A stretch of 64,000 nt of DNA, taken from assembly GCF_013177315.1 (NCBI RefSeq), contig NZ_CP053661.1, forward strand, positions 4,526,001 to 4,590,000, in the 5' to 3' direction. The notes under the pieces are model-generated. The model was not told the DNA's origin and ran no database searches. It worked only from the letters and a program-made list of their open reading frames with translations. Of this stretch, positions 8,730-18,301 are shown in pieces. The first letter of the stretch is position 1, and each line of letters starts with the position of its first letter. The stretch is from Thermoleptolyngbya sichuanensis A183. Lineage in GTDB: Bacteria > Cyanobacteriota > Cyanobacteriia > Elainellales > Elainellaceae. Made by a program: the position numbers and the translations under genes.

Positions 8730-8794
8730 TGTTTGATGGATTGATGGAAGGCTAGTTGATTGAAGGAAGATTAGAGGTTAAAGGGTTGGACTTG

Positions 8795-10231
8795 CTAACT
8801 ATTGCCCACGACCCACGTATCCTTCGTGCCGCCGCCCTGGGATGAGTTGACGACGAGGGAGCCGCGCCGCAGGGCAACGCGGGTGAGTCCGCCAGGGTTC
8901 ACATAAATCTCTTTGCCGTAGAGGATATACGGCCGCAGATCGACGTGACACCCTTCGATGCGATCGCCCATCAGCGTCGGGGCGCGAGACAGCGTAAGCG
9001 TGGGCTGGGCAATATAGTTGCGCGGGGTGGCGCGGATGCGTTCGGCAAAGTCTTCGCGCTGCTCTGGCGTGGCGTGGGGGCCGATCAGCATTCCATAGCC
9101 GCCAGACTCGTTCGCCGCCTTCACCACCAGCTTGTCCAAGTTTGCTAACACATGGGCCTGATCCTGCGGCTCCCAGCAGAGATAGGTCGGCACGTTGGGA
9201 ATGATCTGGTCTTCGCCCAGATAATATTTCACCATCTTGGGCACGTAGGCGTAGATTACCTTGTCGTCGGCTACGCCCGTACCCGGCGCATTGGCCAGCG
9301 CCACCCGCCCACGCCGATAGACCTCCATAATGCCGGGAATACCCAGCATCGAGTCGGGGCGAAACGTGGTGGGGTCAAGAAAATCATCGTCAATGCGGCG
9401 ATAGACCACATCTACCCGCTGAAGACCCTTGGTGGTCTTCATTTGCAGATAGCCATCCGCCACCACCAGATCGCTGCCCTGCACCAGTTCCACGCCCATC
9501 TGCTGCGCCAAAAAGGAATGCTCGAAATAGGCAGAGTTGTACATCCCCGGTGTCAGCACAACCACGGTGGGATCGTCCAGGTGGGGCGGAGCCAGGTTTA
9601 GCAGGGTTTCCAAAAGCTGGCCCGCGTAGTCGTCTACAGGCAAAATCGGCATCTGCCCAAACACCAGCGGAAATGTGGTTTTCATGACGCGGCGATTTTC
9701 CAGCACGTAGGACGCGCCAGAGGGACAGCGCAGGTTGTCTTCCAGCACGTACCACTGCCCGTCGCGATCGCGCACCAGATCTGTCCCCGTGATATGGCAC
9801 CAGATGCCGTTGGGCGGCTCCATGCCCAGACAAGGCTTGAGAAACCCTTTAGATGAGTAAATTAAGTCTTCCGGAATCAGTCCGTCTTTGACGATTTTTT
9901 GCTCGCCATAAATATCGCTCAAGAAGCGGTTCAGTGCCTCAATCCGCTGCTTGAGTCCGCGCTCCAGCCAGGCCCAGTCATGTCCAGATACGATGCGCGG
10001 AATAATGTCGAAGGGCAACACCCGCTCAGTGCCCTGTTCATCGCTATAGACGTTGAAGGTCGCCCCCAGCCGCAGTAGGGCTTTTTGGGCAGACTGCTGT
10101 CGCTGCATCAACTCCTCGATGCTCAAAGAGTTGATGCGCTCAACCAGCGGCAGCGCTTCGGGGCGAGGCTGTCCTCGTTCGACAAACAGCTCGTCGTAGA
10201 AATCTCCGGGGTCGTAGTCGTCCAGTTTCAC
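8795..10231 (-). CDS. Circularly permuted type 2 ATP-grasp protein (DUF404/407), putative peptide ligase
   Basis: From [15 protein letters not shown] onward the sequence matches the circularly permuted ATP-grasp family: [45 protein letters not shown] (cofactor-site region), [15 protein letters not shown] and [14 protein letters not shown] (nucleotide loop). Family length is about 475-480 residues, which the GTG at 10231 gives (478). The longer frame to 10384 adds residues encoded by a dispersed GC-rich palindrome and is unlikely to be translated. There is no strong ribosome-binding site, so the start is tentative. The enzyme should form amide bonds with ATP; substrate unknown. It precedes the alpha-E gene. 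Confidence 0.85.
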   Translation of the reverse strand: MKLDDYDPGDFYDELFVERGQPRPEALPLVERINSLSIEELMQRQQSAQKALLRLGATFNVYSDEQGTERVLPFDIIPRIVSGHDWAWLERGLKQRIEALNRFLSDIYGEQKIVKDGLIPEDLIYSSKGFLKPCLGMEPPNGIWCHITGTDLVRDRDGQWYVLEDNLRCPSGASYVLENRRVMKTTFPLVFGQMPILPVDDYAGQLLETLLNLAPPHLDDPTVVVLTPGMYNSAYFEHSFLAQQMGVELVQGSDLVVADGYLQMKTTKGLQRVDVVYRRIDDDFLDPTTFRPDSMLGIPGIMEVYRRGRVALANAPGTGVADDKVIYAYVPKMVKYYLGEDQIIPNVPTYLCWEPQDQAHVLANLDKLVVKAANESGGYGMLIGPHATPEQREDFAERIRATPRNYIAQPTLTLSRAPTLMGDRIEGCHVDLRPYILYGKEIYVNPGGLTRVALRRGSLVVNSSQGGGTKDTWVVGNS

Positions 10232-10332
10232 GGCAAAAGAAATTAATTTTTCTAGTAATTTTTCTGGCTCGTTTCTTTGATTCGTCAAAGGGTGCGGATG
10301 AATGACCCTAGGACGGGCTTTAGAGCACTTTT

Positions 10333-10366
10333 GATCCCCCCAGCCCCCCTTAAAAGGGGGGAATCG
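10333..10366. repeat. Partial copy of the CCCCCTTAAAAAGGGGG palindrome family
   Basis: GATCCCCCC followed by a CCCCCCTTAAAAGGGGGG palindrome at 10344-10361. It shares its core with the elements at 15874-16345 and 37628-37920. The rest of the 431-bp gap from 10232 to 10662 shows nothing I can name. Confidence 0.7.
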
Positions 10367-10662
10367 ACTCAGGGCAAGCAACAACCTAGAAAGTTTTAGA
10401 ACACCGCCCAGCCTGCTGCTGTGTACTTACCACGCCCCCCACTATGGCAAACCGCGTCTTCCAAATCGGCCAAAACGGATACTGTAAAAACCTGCTTTCA
10501 GTGTTGAACTGGTTCGCAAGCATCCTCTAGCGCTTCAACCCCCCCGATCCTTGCTTGTTTTGGGCAGAGTCTTTGGGTCTGGCGTTTAGGATGTAGGGAT
10601 GATACCAAACCTTTTTGAAATTCCCCTGGATTCCCTTTGAAAAGATTAAGGAAGAGCTAGCT

Positions 10663-11301
10663 ATGGCATACGTCACAGACCTGGGTGCAGGTCAGCGCCT
10701 CTGGATTGAAAGCCGCGATCGCCTCACGATTCTCACCCTTCTAAGCGCCAGCGCCGGACAGCAGCAAAGCCAGCGAATGTCGGTCGAAACGGGTGCTTGG
10801 GCCGCACCACCCCAGGCATTTCGCACAGCAGGCGGTGTGGTGGTGCAAGTGGAGACAGAAAACGGCTCGCGCTTTGTGCAGGTGCAGGGGAGCCAGATGC
10901 AGTCGCTCAACGGTGTGCCTGTGCTTTCGGGGGCGGCGGTGCTGCCGATGCAGGAAACGACAGAAGACCCAATGCCGCCGATGGAACCCATGAAGCCAAT
11001 GGAACCCATGAAGCCAATGGAACCCATGAAGCCAATGGAACCCATGAAGCCAATGCCGCCGATGAATTCCGGTCATCCCCTACAAATGGGCGAGATGCAG
11101 ATGGGCGAGCTAAAGATGGGCGATATGGAAATGCGCCTGAACCCGATGCAAATGAAGATGGGCAGTTTGGAGATGCGAATGGGCAGTGCCGAACGCCAGT
11201 CCCAGCAGCGATTTTGTACCCAGTGTGGCGGCGAGGTGCAGATGGGCGATCGCTTTTGCGCCCAGTGTGGTCATCGGGTGGGAGAACTGAGCCACAGCTA
11301 A
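10663..11301 (+). CDS. Hypothetical Met-rich protein with C-terminal double zinc ribbon
   Basis: Start at 10663 is supported by AAGGAAGAG about 8 bp upstream; the frame also opens at 10615 without such a site. The N-terminal ~85 residues look like a compact beta-rich domain (LWIESRDRLTILTLLS, GGVVVQVETENGSRFVQVQG). The middle is a perfect four-unit MEPMKP repeat, then a Met-rich region (QMGEMQMGELKMGDMEM). The end carries two CxxC pairs, CTQCGG and CAQCGH, spaced like a zinc ribbon. I do not recognise the family. The Met-rich part could bind soft metals such as Cu(I), or simply be a flexible linker; neither is shown. Confidence 0.75.
   Translation: MAYVTDLGAGQRLWIESRDRLTILTLLSASAGQQQSQRMSVETGAWAAPPQAFRTAGGVVVQVETENGSRFVQVQGSQMQSLNGVPVLSGAAVLPMQETTEDPMPPMEPMKPMEPMKPMEPMKPMEPMKPMPPMNSGHPLQMGEMQMGELKMGDMEMRLNPMQMKMGSLEMRMGSAERQSQQRFCTQCGGEVQMGDRFCAQCGHRVGELSHS
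10981..11052 (+). repeat. Perfect 18-bp coding tandem repeat, four units
   Basis: ATGGAACCCATGAAGCCA occurs four times without a mismatch at 10981, 10999, 11017 and 11035. Each unit encodes MEPMKP. Unit gain or loss would keep the reading frame. Confidence 0.9.
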
Positions 11302-11790
11302 GGCAAGCTTCAGATTCAGCCTGCATCCCCTGTAAAGCCCCCTGTAAAGCTCCCTATAAAGCCCTGTACGAAGCCCGATAAGAAGGTTGGCGGGCACTTT
11401 TCTCGCCCAAGTTTTCCCGTCTAGATATCTCGTCCAAATTTCTCAGCCGGATCTCTCGTCCAGATTTTCTCACCCGGTTTTCTAAAGCAGACTTGTAGCC
11501 GCGAAGTCTGACAGATTGTTAACTTGCTGTAATCTACCTTGGCAGGTAGGGAAAACTAACTAATGGGTGGTCAAAATCTTAAATTCTTACAAATTGTTGA
11601 TTTTATGCCGCTGGATTTATACCGTTGCACCAGCAATCTGGGTATGGTTAACAATACCTGCTTCTAGCCCAGCGGATTTCGTCGGAACGCCCTGTTCAGA
11701 ATGCCCTGTTCAGAAACCCCATCAGAACAACAGCCTCGCTGATTTGCCCGACCCGCTCATTTGCCGAGATGCTCTGTAGACCTGTTTGCG
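11302..11790. other. Gene-free stretch with degenerate tandem repeats
   Basis: About 11329-11385 holds imperfect CCCTGTAAAGC units. About 11396-11486 holds TTCTCGCCCAAGTT-like units. The remainder to the hydrolase start shows no gene, RNA or promoter I can support. Confidence 0.45.
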
Positions 11791-13908
11791 ATGCCTTTGC
11801 TGCCCCTACACGCTCGACGGTTTTTTACTCGACACGCCGCCCCCGGAGTTGAGAATCTGTCCGCGAAAACCGAAAGACCTGCACCTGCTGACCGATGGCG
11901 TGATGTCCCATCTGTGCTTTTATCTGCCCCTCTGAAGCGGTTTATCACGGCCCAGCGATGGCGATCGCCCCTGGGCTGGGTGGGTGGAGCGCTGCTGCTG
12001 GTGGGTAGCCTAGCCGATCCGGCAGCAGCGGCAAAAAAGCTCTCGATCAAGCTCGGCCCAGTGCAGTCTTCGGTGCAATTGTCCGATTTACAGCACTACG
12101 CCAAGACCGGGGATGTGCAGGGGTCGCTGCGGGGCTATCGTCTGCTGCTTAGTCCATCTCTGCAAAGCACGCTGCAAAGCAGTATTCCACTTGATCCAAA
12201 CGCTGGGCATCGCCTGGTTAAGGATCTCCTGAGTTCCTCGGCGGGCGATCGCCTGCTTACAGCACTGGAGCGCGTTATCCCCAATGGCGATCGCAAAATG
12301 CTGCAACTGGCGCTGACTCGTGCCGCCACCCACGCCAACGGGCTGAGCCTGCTGGGATTCTTGCAAGAATTTCCCGCTCCAGAAGTCGTGCTAGACCTGA
12401 CGGCAGTGGCCTCGCTGACCTCGCAGATGAATCTAGCCTACTGGCAAAGTCAGGCGCTGACCTCGATTTTGGAGCGCGAGCTGACCGTGCCTGAAGCAGC
12501 TCCCTTCCATGCGGAGCTAGACCCGACCCGTCCCGGTATGCATTGGGTACGCCAGCAGTCCCTCGTCTTCCGCGACTACGAACGGGCCCGCACGATTCCG
12601 GTCGATTTGTACTGGAGCTATCGCACGACTGGCCCGCTTATCGTTATTTCTCACGGCTTTGGAGCCGACCGCCGATTTTTGGGCTATCTGGCGAGACACT
12701 TGGCTTCCTATGGCTTTGCAGTGGCCGCACTGGAACACCCTGGCAGCAACGTCGCCTGGATCACGGAAATTACGCAGGGGAGGACACGGGGGCGACATGG
12801 CACCGATCTTCTGCCCAGCCAGGAGTTTATCGATCGCCCTCATGACATCAGCTTTTTACTGAGCGAACTCGATCGGTTGAATCGTCACTCCACGTTGCTC
12901 AGGGGGCGGCTAGATACCCAGCAGGTCGTGGTCATCGGCCACTCGCTGGGCGGCTACACGGCGCTAGCGCTGGCCGGAGCCAGACTCGACTTGCCCAATC
13001 TGCGCCAGTTTTGCAATAGCCCGGAGCGGGTCGCCCTGTCCATTGCTGACTGGTTGCAGTGTACGGCGGCGGATCTGCCCGACGAACTGCCCGATCTGCG
13101 CGATCGCCGGGTGGCGCGAGTGATGCTGCTCAATCCGGTGATTGGTCGCCTGTTTGACGAAGAGAGTCTGGCGAAGATCCGTATTCCGACGCTGATTGTA
13201 TCGGGCACTTCAGACGCAGTGATGCCCGCCGTCAGCCAGCAGTTGTTGCCCTTTACCCAGCTTCCGGCTGATTCCAAGCTCTTGCTCACAGTCATTGGCG
13301 GCGGGCACCTCAGTGTTGGCGATCCCGAAAACCTGAACCAGGCGCTTACCCACAGCCTGTTTATGCGAGAACAGGGCGATCGCGAAACAGAGGCACTCCG
13401 ACAATTGCTCAAGGGCATCTCGCTGTCCTTTGTCAAACAGCTTACGCCGGATGCTCGTCACTACAAGCCATTTTTGTCGGCAGAGTATGTCCAGTCGTTT
13501 TCCACCGCCACCCTCCAACTGCGGCTAAATGCCCAGCTTTCAGAAAAGCTGTCGAACTGGCTCCAGATGGCAGCGCTGCCCCTAGAACAGATGACCTCCA
13601 GCGCCCAGCCCCAGCCGCGTCAATACGTCAGAACGCAGGTGGCAGGAACGGGGATCACCGTGCTGCTGGCGGGGTTGCCGCTGGTGGTGTTTGTCCTGCC
13701 GGGATATTTATCCTCATCGGTGAATCGGGTGCTGCGGCGCAAAGGTCAACCGGGACGAGCCAATTTGTCAGGGCATTCTCAGCCAGGGCATTCTCAGAGG
13801 CTACATTCCGAGCAGGCAGATGGGGAACTGACGGATCGAGCCGCCCATGCGGGAATCACAGACGCAGACTCAGACTCAAAAGACTTAGAAGAAGCCGATA
13901 GATCCTGA
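11791..13908 (+). CDS. Exported alpha/beta hydrolase with N-terminal DUF1400 domain
   Basis: After a basic N-terminus a signal-like segment ends in AxA (GWVGGALLLVGSLADPAAAA). Next comes a DUF1400 domain (SIKLGPVQSSVQLSDLQ to about residue 200), as in cyanobacterial putative lipases/dienelactone hydrolases. The hydrolase domain holds the oxyanion segment VISHGFGADRRF and nucleophile elbow GHSLGGY. Probable acid and base lie in VSGTSDAVMP and GGGHLSVGD. One more hydrophobic helix (VLLAGLPLVVFVLPGYL) lies near the C-terminus before a polar tail. I chose the ATG at 11791; an in-frame TTG exists at 11761 and neither has a clear ribosome-binding site. Substrate unknown, ester or lipid likely. Confidence 0.85.
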   Translation: MPLLPLHARRFFTRHAAPGVENLSAKTERPAPADRWRDVPSVLLSAPLKRFITAQRWRSPLGWVGGALLLVGSLADPAAAAKKLSIKLGPVQSSVQLSDLQHYAKTGDVQGSLRGYRLLLSPSLQSTLQSSIPLDPNAGHRLVKDLLSSSAGDRLLTALERVIPNGDRKMLQLALTRAATHANGLSLLGFLQEFPAPEVVLDLTAVASLTSQMNLAYWQSQALTSILERELTVPEAAPFHAELDPTRPGMHWVRQQSLVFRDYERARTIPVDLYWSYRTTGPLIVISHGFGADRRFLGYLARHLASYGFAVAALEHPGSNVAWITEITQGRTRGRHGTDLLPSQEFIDRPHDISFLLSELDRLNRHSTLLRGRLDTQQVVVIGHSLGGYTALALAGARLDLPNLRQFCNSPERVALSIADWLQCTAADLPDELPDLRDRRVARVMLLNPVIGRLFDEESLAKIRIPTLIVSGTSDAVMPAVSQQLLPFTQLPADSKLLLTVIGGGHLSVGDPENLNQALTHSLFMREQGDRETEALRQLLKGISLSFVKQLTPDARHYKPFLSAEYVQSFSTATLQLRLNAQLSEKLSNWLQMAALPLEQMTSSAQPQPRQYVRTQVAGTGITVLLAGLPLVVFVLPGYLSSSVNRVLRRKGQPGRANLSGHSQPGHSQRLHSEQADGELTDRAAHAGITDADSDSKDLEEADRS

Positions 13909-14192
13909 ATCTGGCGGATCAATGTGCGGATCAATTTGGAGCGCGGCCTTTTGAGTTTATGTATGATTGAGGCCAGCCTCTTGAGACTGTCCGCATTGAC
14001 CGGAGCAGAATTTAGAGTTTAAGGGACGTGCTGTTGCCGGGGGCGATCGCCCTTCTGCCCTGCACTGATCCCACAGTTAGAACATCAGATGAACGTCAGA
14101 TGAAACGTCAGCAAGACTAATTTCGTTCAAGCTGATACACGAATTCACGAACGGCAGCGCGAACGCCTTTTGCCTTTTATTTTGTCCTAACT

Positions 14193-15341
14193 ATGCGCCC
14201 CTACGCCCTGACAAATTGCGTACTGCATACTGGTGAGCAAGATTTGGTCGATCACGCGCTGCTGATTGAGGGCGATCGCATTCTCGACATTCTCCCGTCC
14301 TGGGATTTACCCGACTCTTTCGGCGTTATTGACTTGCAAGGCGACCACGTTTCACCCGGTTTTGTCGATTTGCAACTGAACGGCTGTGGGGGAGTCATGT
14401 TCAACGACGAGATTACAGCCAAGACGCTGGAGATCATGCACACGACCAACCTTAAAAGCGGCACCACCAGCTATTTGCCAACGCTGATCACCACGTCGGA
14501 TACGGATATGCTGCGGGCGATGGAACTGGTGCGCGACTATCGAAAATTTCGCCCCCATAACGTGCTAGGGCTGCATTTGGAAGGGCCCTATCTAAACCCA
14601 AAGCGCAAGGGCATCCACAACGAGCGCTACATCCGTCGGCCCGAACCAGCAATGATTCAGCAGATCGCGGCGGCGGGTCGCAATTCTGTGTTGCTGCTGA
14701 CGCTGGCTCCCGAAATCGTAGAGATAGACGATATTCTGACGCTGGCAGATGCAGGTATTTTGGTGTCCGCCGGCCATAGCGATGCAACCTACGAGCAGGC
14801 GATCGCCGGATTCGACGCAGGCGTGGGCATGGTGACGCATTTATTTAACGCCATGTCGCCCTGGCTGGGGCGCAGTCCGGGGCTGGTAGGCGCTGCCTTT
14901 GACCGAGATGACGTGTATGCCGGAATTATTGCCGACGGTCATCACACCCACCTGCGCTCGATCGCCCTGGCCCACCGCATGAAAGGTGAAAAGCTGCTAA
15001 TTGTCACCGATGCCACGCCGCCCGTTGGCACTCAGATGGACTCCTTCAGGATTGGCGGGCAGGTGGTGTTCTACCGCGAGGGCAAGTGCGTGTCGGCCGA
15101 GGGAACCCTGGGCGGCTCTGCGCTGACGATGATCGAGGCCATCCGCAACTGCGTTTCGATTGGGCTGCCCCTAGACGAGGCACTGCGGATGGCGAGTGCT
15201 TATCCCGCCGCGGCGATCGCCGTGAACGATCGTCTGGGCTATCTCGCACCTGGCTACGTCGCAAACCTGGCGATGTTCAACGATGCGCTGGAGATTACCG
15301 GCGTGTGCGATCGGGGCGAATATTTGGCGGTGATGAGCTAG
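14193..15341 (+). CDS. nagA: N-acetylglucosamine-6-phosphate deacetylase
   Basis: A 382-residue amidohydrolase of usual NagA length. Motifs in order: GDHVSPGFVDLQLNGCGG, the metal Glu in LHLEGPYLNPKRKGIH, His in VSAGHSDAT, His in THLFNAMSP, and the catalytic Asp in IVTDATPPVG. It removes the acetyl group from GlcNAc-6-phosphate to give glucosamine-6-phosphate and acetate, in amino-sugar and cell-wall recycling. No nagB or transporter is adjacent. The gene converges on mscL with a 51-bp gap. Confidence 0.92.
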   Translation: MRPYALTNCVLHTGEQDLVDHALLIEGDRILDILPSWDLPDSFGVIDLQGDHVSPGFVDLQLNGCGGVMFNDEITAKTLEIMHTTNLKSGTTSYLPTLITTSDTDMLRAMELVRDYRKFRPHNVLGLHLEGPYLNPKRKGIHNERYIRRPEPAMIQQIAAAGRNSVLLLTLAPEIVEIDDILTLADAGILVSAGHSDATYEQAIAGFDAGVGMVTHLFNAMSPWLGRSPGLVGAAFDRDDVYAGIIADGHHTHLRSIALAHRMKGEKLLIVTDATPPVGTQMDSFRIGGQVVFYREGKCVSAEGTLGGSALTMIEAIRNCVSIGLPLDEALRMASAYPAAAIAVNDRLGYLAPGYVANLAMFNDALEITGVCDRGEYLAVMS

Positions 15342-15392
15342 CAATTAAGCTCCTAACTCCTAACCCACCCCCACGCCCTCGCATCGTCGCGA

Positions 15393-15803
15393 CTAGCGTC
15401 GTTCTAGCGTTTCCGTCAGGCGCTCCACCGCATCCGCTAGGCGAGTGTTCACCTCAGCCAAATCAGGCGCTTCGGGATCGGCTTCCTTGCGCTTAAACGA
15501 AGCAAACCACTTGATCACCAGGTACAGCGAAAAGGAAATAATCAGGAAGTTAATAATGGCGGCCAAAAAATTGCCCACGGGAATAGCACCAATAATTGTG
15601 ATGCCCGAAATTCCTGCCGCCGGATCTACGCCAAAAATCAGGGCGATGATGGGCATGATGATGTCGTCCACCAGCGATTGCACAATCGAGCCAAAGGCTG
15701 CGCCGATGATTACACCCACCGCCAAGTCAACCACGTTTCCCTTCAGGGCAAATTCTCGAAAATCGCGGAGAAACCCGCCTACCGCACCGTTTCGTCGAGC
15801 CAT
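15393..15803 (-). CDS. mscL: Large-conductance mechanosensitive channel MscL
   Basis: The 136-residue protein matches MscL along its length: amphipathic N-terminus [20 protein letters not shown], first membrane helix ([22 protein letters not shown]), periplasmic loop, second helix ([22 protein letters not shown]) and a charged C-terminal bundle. It forms a homopentameric inner-membrane pore that opens under membrane tension during hypo-osmotic shock. Upstream DNA is filled with miniature elements, starting about 70 bp from the start codon. Confidence 0.95.
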   Translation of the reverse strand: MARRNGAVGGFLRDFREFALKGNVVDLAVGVIIGAAFGSIVQSLVDDIIMPIIALIFGVDPAAGISGITIIGAIPVGNFLAAIINFLIISFSLYLVIKWFASFKRKEADPEAPDLAEVNTRLADAVERLTETLERR

Positions 15804-15873
15804 GATTTCTGTTCACTCCTAAACACAATCAACCAGAAGAATCAATCAGACATTTAACCTAGAAACTGCCTTT

Positions 15874-16179
15874 AGAGGATGTTTGAAAAGTCCTACTGTT
15901 TGTAGCAAAGCGTGCTAGATCCCCCTAAATCCCCCTTAGAGCTAATTTATGAAGCAAATCTTAAGAAGCCTGAAACTCTTGGCATGTGTGGCTTTGAGGT
16001 CATGTTTGCCCAGGAAAAGCGGTTTCTCGGAAATCCTTGATTAACAAGGCTTTCAGGCTCCTTTACAAATTAGCTCTTAAAAAGGGGGACTTTAAGGCGG
16101 TTTCCCCCCTTGTTAAGGGGGGCTAGGGGGGATCTCTGAGTGCTTAACATTACAGGCGATACCTTTTCAAACACCCTCT
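15874..16179. mobile_element. Miniature inverted-repeat element, copy 1, split by a nested element
   Basis: Ends are AGAGGATGTTTGAAAAG and, in reverse, AGAGGGTGTTTGAAAAGG, forming imperfect terminal inverted repeats. The interior is a long palindrome built of GATCCCCCTAAATCCCCCTTA and its complement. Without the 138-bp nested insertion plus the 3-bp duplication it equals the 165-bp neighbour copy. No transposase is encoded. Confidence 0.8.
15939..16076. mobile_element. Nested 138-bp miniature element with TTA target duplication
   Basis: Begins GAGCTAATTT and ends AAATTAGCTC, a perfect 10-bp terminal inverted repeat that extends imperfectly (both arms contain GCCTGAAA). It is flanked by TTA at 15936-15938 and 16077-16079. 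The intact sister copy at 16181 shows the empty site with one TTA, so the ends and target duplication are read directly from the sequence. Confidence 0.85.
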
Positions 16180-16180
16180 G

Positions 16181-16345
16181 AGAGGATGTTTGAAAAGTCC
16201 TACTGTTTGTAGCAAAGCGTGCTAGATCCCCCTAAATCCCCCTTAAAAAGGGGGACTTTAAGGCGGTTTCCCCCCTTGTTAAGGGGGGCTAGGGGGGATC
16301 TCTGAGTGCTTAACATTACAGGCGATACCTTTTCAAACACCCTCT
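16181..16345. mobile_element. Miniature inverted-repeat element, copy 2 (intact, 165 bp)
   Basis: Head-to-tail neighbour of the element at 15874-16179, essentially identical outside the nested insertion. It has the same terminal inverted repeats and the same internal palindrome, which can fold into one long hairpin. Confidence 0.8.
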
Positions 16346-16352
16346 GAGAGAC

Positions 16353-16442
16353 AGGACTGACGCACTTGCCATAAGTTCTCTAGGTTTTGGAGGATTTCTT
16401 GCGGGTGCAGCCCGCAAGAAATCCTCCAACTGCGTAAGTCCT
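16353..16442. mobile_element. Miniature element with AGGACTKACGCA-type ends
   Basis: A 90-bp unit that starts AGGACTGACGCA and ends TGCGTAAGTCCT. Inside is a perfect 19-bp stem (16387-16405 with 16411-16429) around a 5-base loop. A second, shorter member lies at 28374-28447. The stretch from 16443 to 16759 holds only an AT-rich heptamer repeat near 16719-16746. Confidence 0.75.
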
Positions 16443-16759
16443 AAGAGATTCTCTTCAGGCCGATCCCTCAGCCCAGAGAAATTTCTATCGGTCAAACCAC
16501 GGCTCTAGGAACCCTTTCTGCCCATACGGTAGTGCGAGTTTTTTCGGATTGCAAGGTCAACAGGATGCTGTCGGAGCAGTCTTGCTTTTCGGGCGCTTTC
16601 TTGTCTCAATCCTGTATCAATTCTGCTAACCACCCTATACCAATTCTGCTAGCCACATCGCCTGCGCGGAGCCAGGAAAAGAATGGCTAGAAATCTTGCA
16701 GAGCTTGACGGGCACTCCAAAATCGCAAATCCAAAATCGCAAATCGATGTCAGGGCTTC

Positions 16760-18301
16760 TTAGCGCCGACGCTTGCCTCGCTGCAAGGCTTTGGGCTTGG
16801 GAGCCGCGCTCCAACCCTGCGTGGCGGCGTTGTAGATTTTTTCGTTCGCTTCTGCCGATTTGAACAAGTCCACCACGGGATTGGGATAATCCACGCCCAG
16901 CCGTAGCCCAAAGCGCTGCTGTTCGACGGGCAACAGTTTCCAGGGTTCATGCACCTTAGCAGCGGGCACGTTCGCCAGTTCTGGTAGCCAGTGCTTTACA
17001 TAGTCGCCCTGCGGATCGTAGTCTTTGGACTGCTTGAGGATGTTGAAAAAGCGAAAGCCGCGAGCGTCGTTGCCCACGCCCGCCGTGTAGTTCCAGTTGC
17101 CGTAGTTGCTGCATACGTCGTAGTCGATCAGCAGCGACTCGAACCACTCTGCGCCCATGCGCCAGTCGATGCCCAGATTTTTCGTTAGGAAACTGGCGAC
17201 GTTTTGCCGTCCACGATTGGACATGAACCCGGTGGCGGCCAGTTCTCGCATGTTGGCATCCACCAGCGGAAAGCCCGTCTGCCCTTTGCGCCACAGGTCA
17301 AACCGCTGCCAATCCTGCTGCCAAGGGATGGGAATGCCCTGGAGACCAGAGGGATAGAACACTTTGGAGCCGTGCTTGGCGCAGATAAAGCGAAAATAGT
17401 CGCGCCAGAGCAGTTCAAAAATGAGCCAGTAGGTGGAGTCGTTTTTGATGCGCTCTGCTTCGTAGCGACCGACTTCGGCGTGGATCAGGCGCGGCGACAG
17501 GCAGCCCAACGCCAGCCACGGCGAAAACTTGGAGGAATAGTCTGCACCCAACATGCCGTTGCGCGTGTCTTTGTATACCCGCAGGCGATCGCCCTCCCAA
17601 AAATAATCCTTGAGTCGTGCCAGTCCCGCCGTTTCGCCCCCCTGAAACCGCAGCACCCCCCGCGCATCGGTTGCAGGCGGCATCAGCCCCAGGTCTGCCA
17701 GAGTGGGAATTTCGCCTGGTTTGTGCGAATCGTCTGGCCAGTCGTCTGGCAAATCCTCTGGCAGGGGCGGCAGCGACTTGGGCGCAGGCAGGGGCGGGTT
17801 GACCGATGAGTCGCGCTCGACCTGCTTGCGAAAAGCGGTAAACAACTCCGGAAGCTGCGACAGATCAAAGGGCAAATCATCGGGATGATAGAGCGTATGT
17901 CCCCAAAACGATTGCACCCGAACGCCCAGCGGCTTTAGGGCATTGCTGAGGGCGATTTCGACTGCTTGCTCCTCGGCGGTCGCTTCTTGGTGATAGAAGA
18001 CCGCAGAAATCGCCAGTTTTGCTGCCAGGCGGGGAATAATAAGTTCAGGGCACTCCTGGCAAATGAGTAAATCACTGCCCAGGCCGCAGAGCGATCGCCG
18101 CAAATCAGCTACACTCTCTAGCAAAAACTGGGCCCGAAACGCGCCTGTCTTGGGGAAGCCAAAAGCAGTCTTATCAAACTGGCGCGGGTCGAAACAGTAG
18201 ACCGGGACGATCTCTGCGCCGCTGGCGATCGCCCGATGCAGCGGTTCATGATCGTGGAGCCGGAGGTCGTTGCGGAACCAGAGAAGAATACGTTGGGTCA
18301 C
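16760..18301 (-). CDS. DASH-family cryptochrome / photolyase
   Basis: A 513-residue photolyase-family protein. The N-terminal alpha/beta domain opens MTQRILLWFRNDLRLHDHEPL. The FAD-binding C-terminal domain shows KFSPWLALGCLSPR, LLWRDYFRFICAKHG, MRELAATGFMSNRGRQNVAS and DYDVCSNYGNWNYTAGVGND. The RDYFRF and MSNRGRQNVASF segments and the short basic tail fit the cry-DASH branch rather than class I CPD photolyases. Such proteins bind FAD and a folate antenna and repair CPD lesions in single-stranded DNA; some also signal blue light. No operon partner. Upstream (18302-18647) no gene is visible. Confidence 0.9.
   Translation of the reverse strand: MTQRILLWFRNDLRLHDHEPLHRAIASGAEIVPVYCFDPRQFDKTAFGFPKTGAFRAQFLLESVADLRRSLCGLGSDLLICQECPELIIPRLAAKLAISAVFYHQEATAEEQAVEIALSNALKPLGVRVQSFWGHTLYHPDDLPFDLSQLPELFTAFRKQVERDSSVNPPLPAPKSLPPLPEDLPDDWPDDSHKPGEIPTLADLGLMPPATDARGVLRFQGGETAGLARLKDYFWEGDRLRVYKDTRNGMLGADYSSKFSPWLALGCLSPRLIHAEVGRYEAERIKNDSTYWLIFELLWRDYFRFICAKHGSKVFYPSGLQGIPIPWQQDWQRFDLWRKGQTGFPLVDANMRELAATGFMSNRGRQNVASFLTKNLGIDWRMGAEWFESLLIDYDVCSNYGNWNYTAGVGNDARGFRFFNILKQSKDYDPQGDYVKHWLPELANVPAAKVHEPWKLLPVEQQRFGLRLGVDYPNPVVDLFKSAEANEKIYNAATQGWSAAPKPKALQRGKRRR

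Noticed and set aside
10232-10384. N-terminal extension of the ATP-grasp gene
   Set aside because: It is encoded partly by the dispersed GC-rich palindrome and exceeds family length.
11567-11779. 70-codon frame with one hydrophobic stretch
   Set aside because: Starts with GTG without a ribosome-binding site and has no recognisable pattern.
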